Origin: an uncultured Veillonella sp.
GTDB taxonomy: Bacteria > Bacillota > Negativicutes > Veillonellales > Veillonellaceae
Assembly: GCA_934202095.1 (NCBI GenBank)
Contig: CAKPXN010000046.1
Span: forward strand, 1 to 5,671
Reading direction: 5' to 3'
DNA length: 5,671 nt
The position numbers and the translations under genes were made by a program. Below, in pieces: positions 5,667 through 5,671 of the stretch (positions are counted from its first letter, which is position 1; every line of letters begins with the position of its first letter). The notes below the pieces were generated by a model. It was not told where the DNA came from. It worked only from the letters and a program-made list of their open reading frames with translations, and ran no database searches.

Positions 5667-5671
5667 AAGTT

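Overview
The window is an ordinary, densely packed stretch of bacterial housekeeping chromosome, with every real gene on the + strand. AT-rich coding sequence, strong Shine-Dalgarno sites, and the order rpsA - der - plsY - gpsA - rsmD - coaD - coiled-coil gene point to a Firmicute. Protein style and gene order suggest the Negativicutes, most likely Veillonella or a close relative. That assignment is from memory of the families and was not checked by a search.

Layout: (1) 1-894 is the 3' part of a ribosomal protein S1 gene, open to the left edge, ending at a near-perfect intrinsic terminator (913-945). (2) A probable promoter follows directly, then der (1009-2343), plsY (2362-2976) and gpsA (2978-3976) with gaps of 18 nt and 1 nt. 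(3) After a 69-nt AT-rich gap with two TATAAT hexamers come rsmD (4046-4597), coaD (best start TTG at 4602, end 5093) and a small coiled-coil protein of unknown function (best start ATG at 5108, end 5572), separated by 4 and 14 nt. (4) A 16-bp hairpin with a short T run (5627-5666) closes the second cluster at the right edge.

Functional logic: S1 (mRNA binding), Der (50S assembly GTPase) and RsmD (16S rRNA methyltransferase) all serve the ribosome. GpsA makes sn-glycerol-3-phosphate and PlsY acylates it, so these two adjacent genes encode consecutive steps of phospholipid synthesis. CoaD makes dephospho-CoA, the precursor of the CoA and acyl-carrier-protein cofactor behind fatty-acid synthesis.

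I found no mobile element, CRISPR array, tRNA, rRNA, riboswitch or new defence or biosynthetic system. The points most worth a second look are the uncharacterised coiled-coil gene, the UUG start of coaD, the plsY start and motif-1 variant, and whether the truncated S1 gene is fused to ispH upstream.
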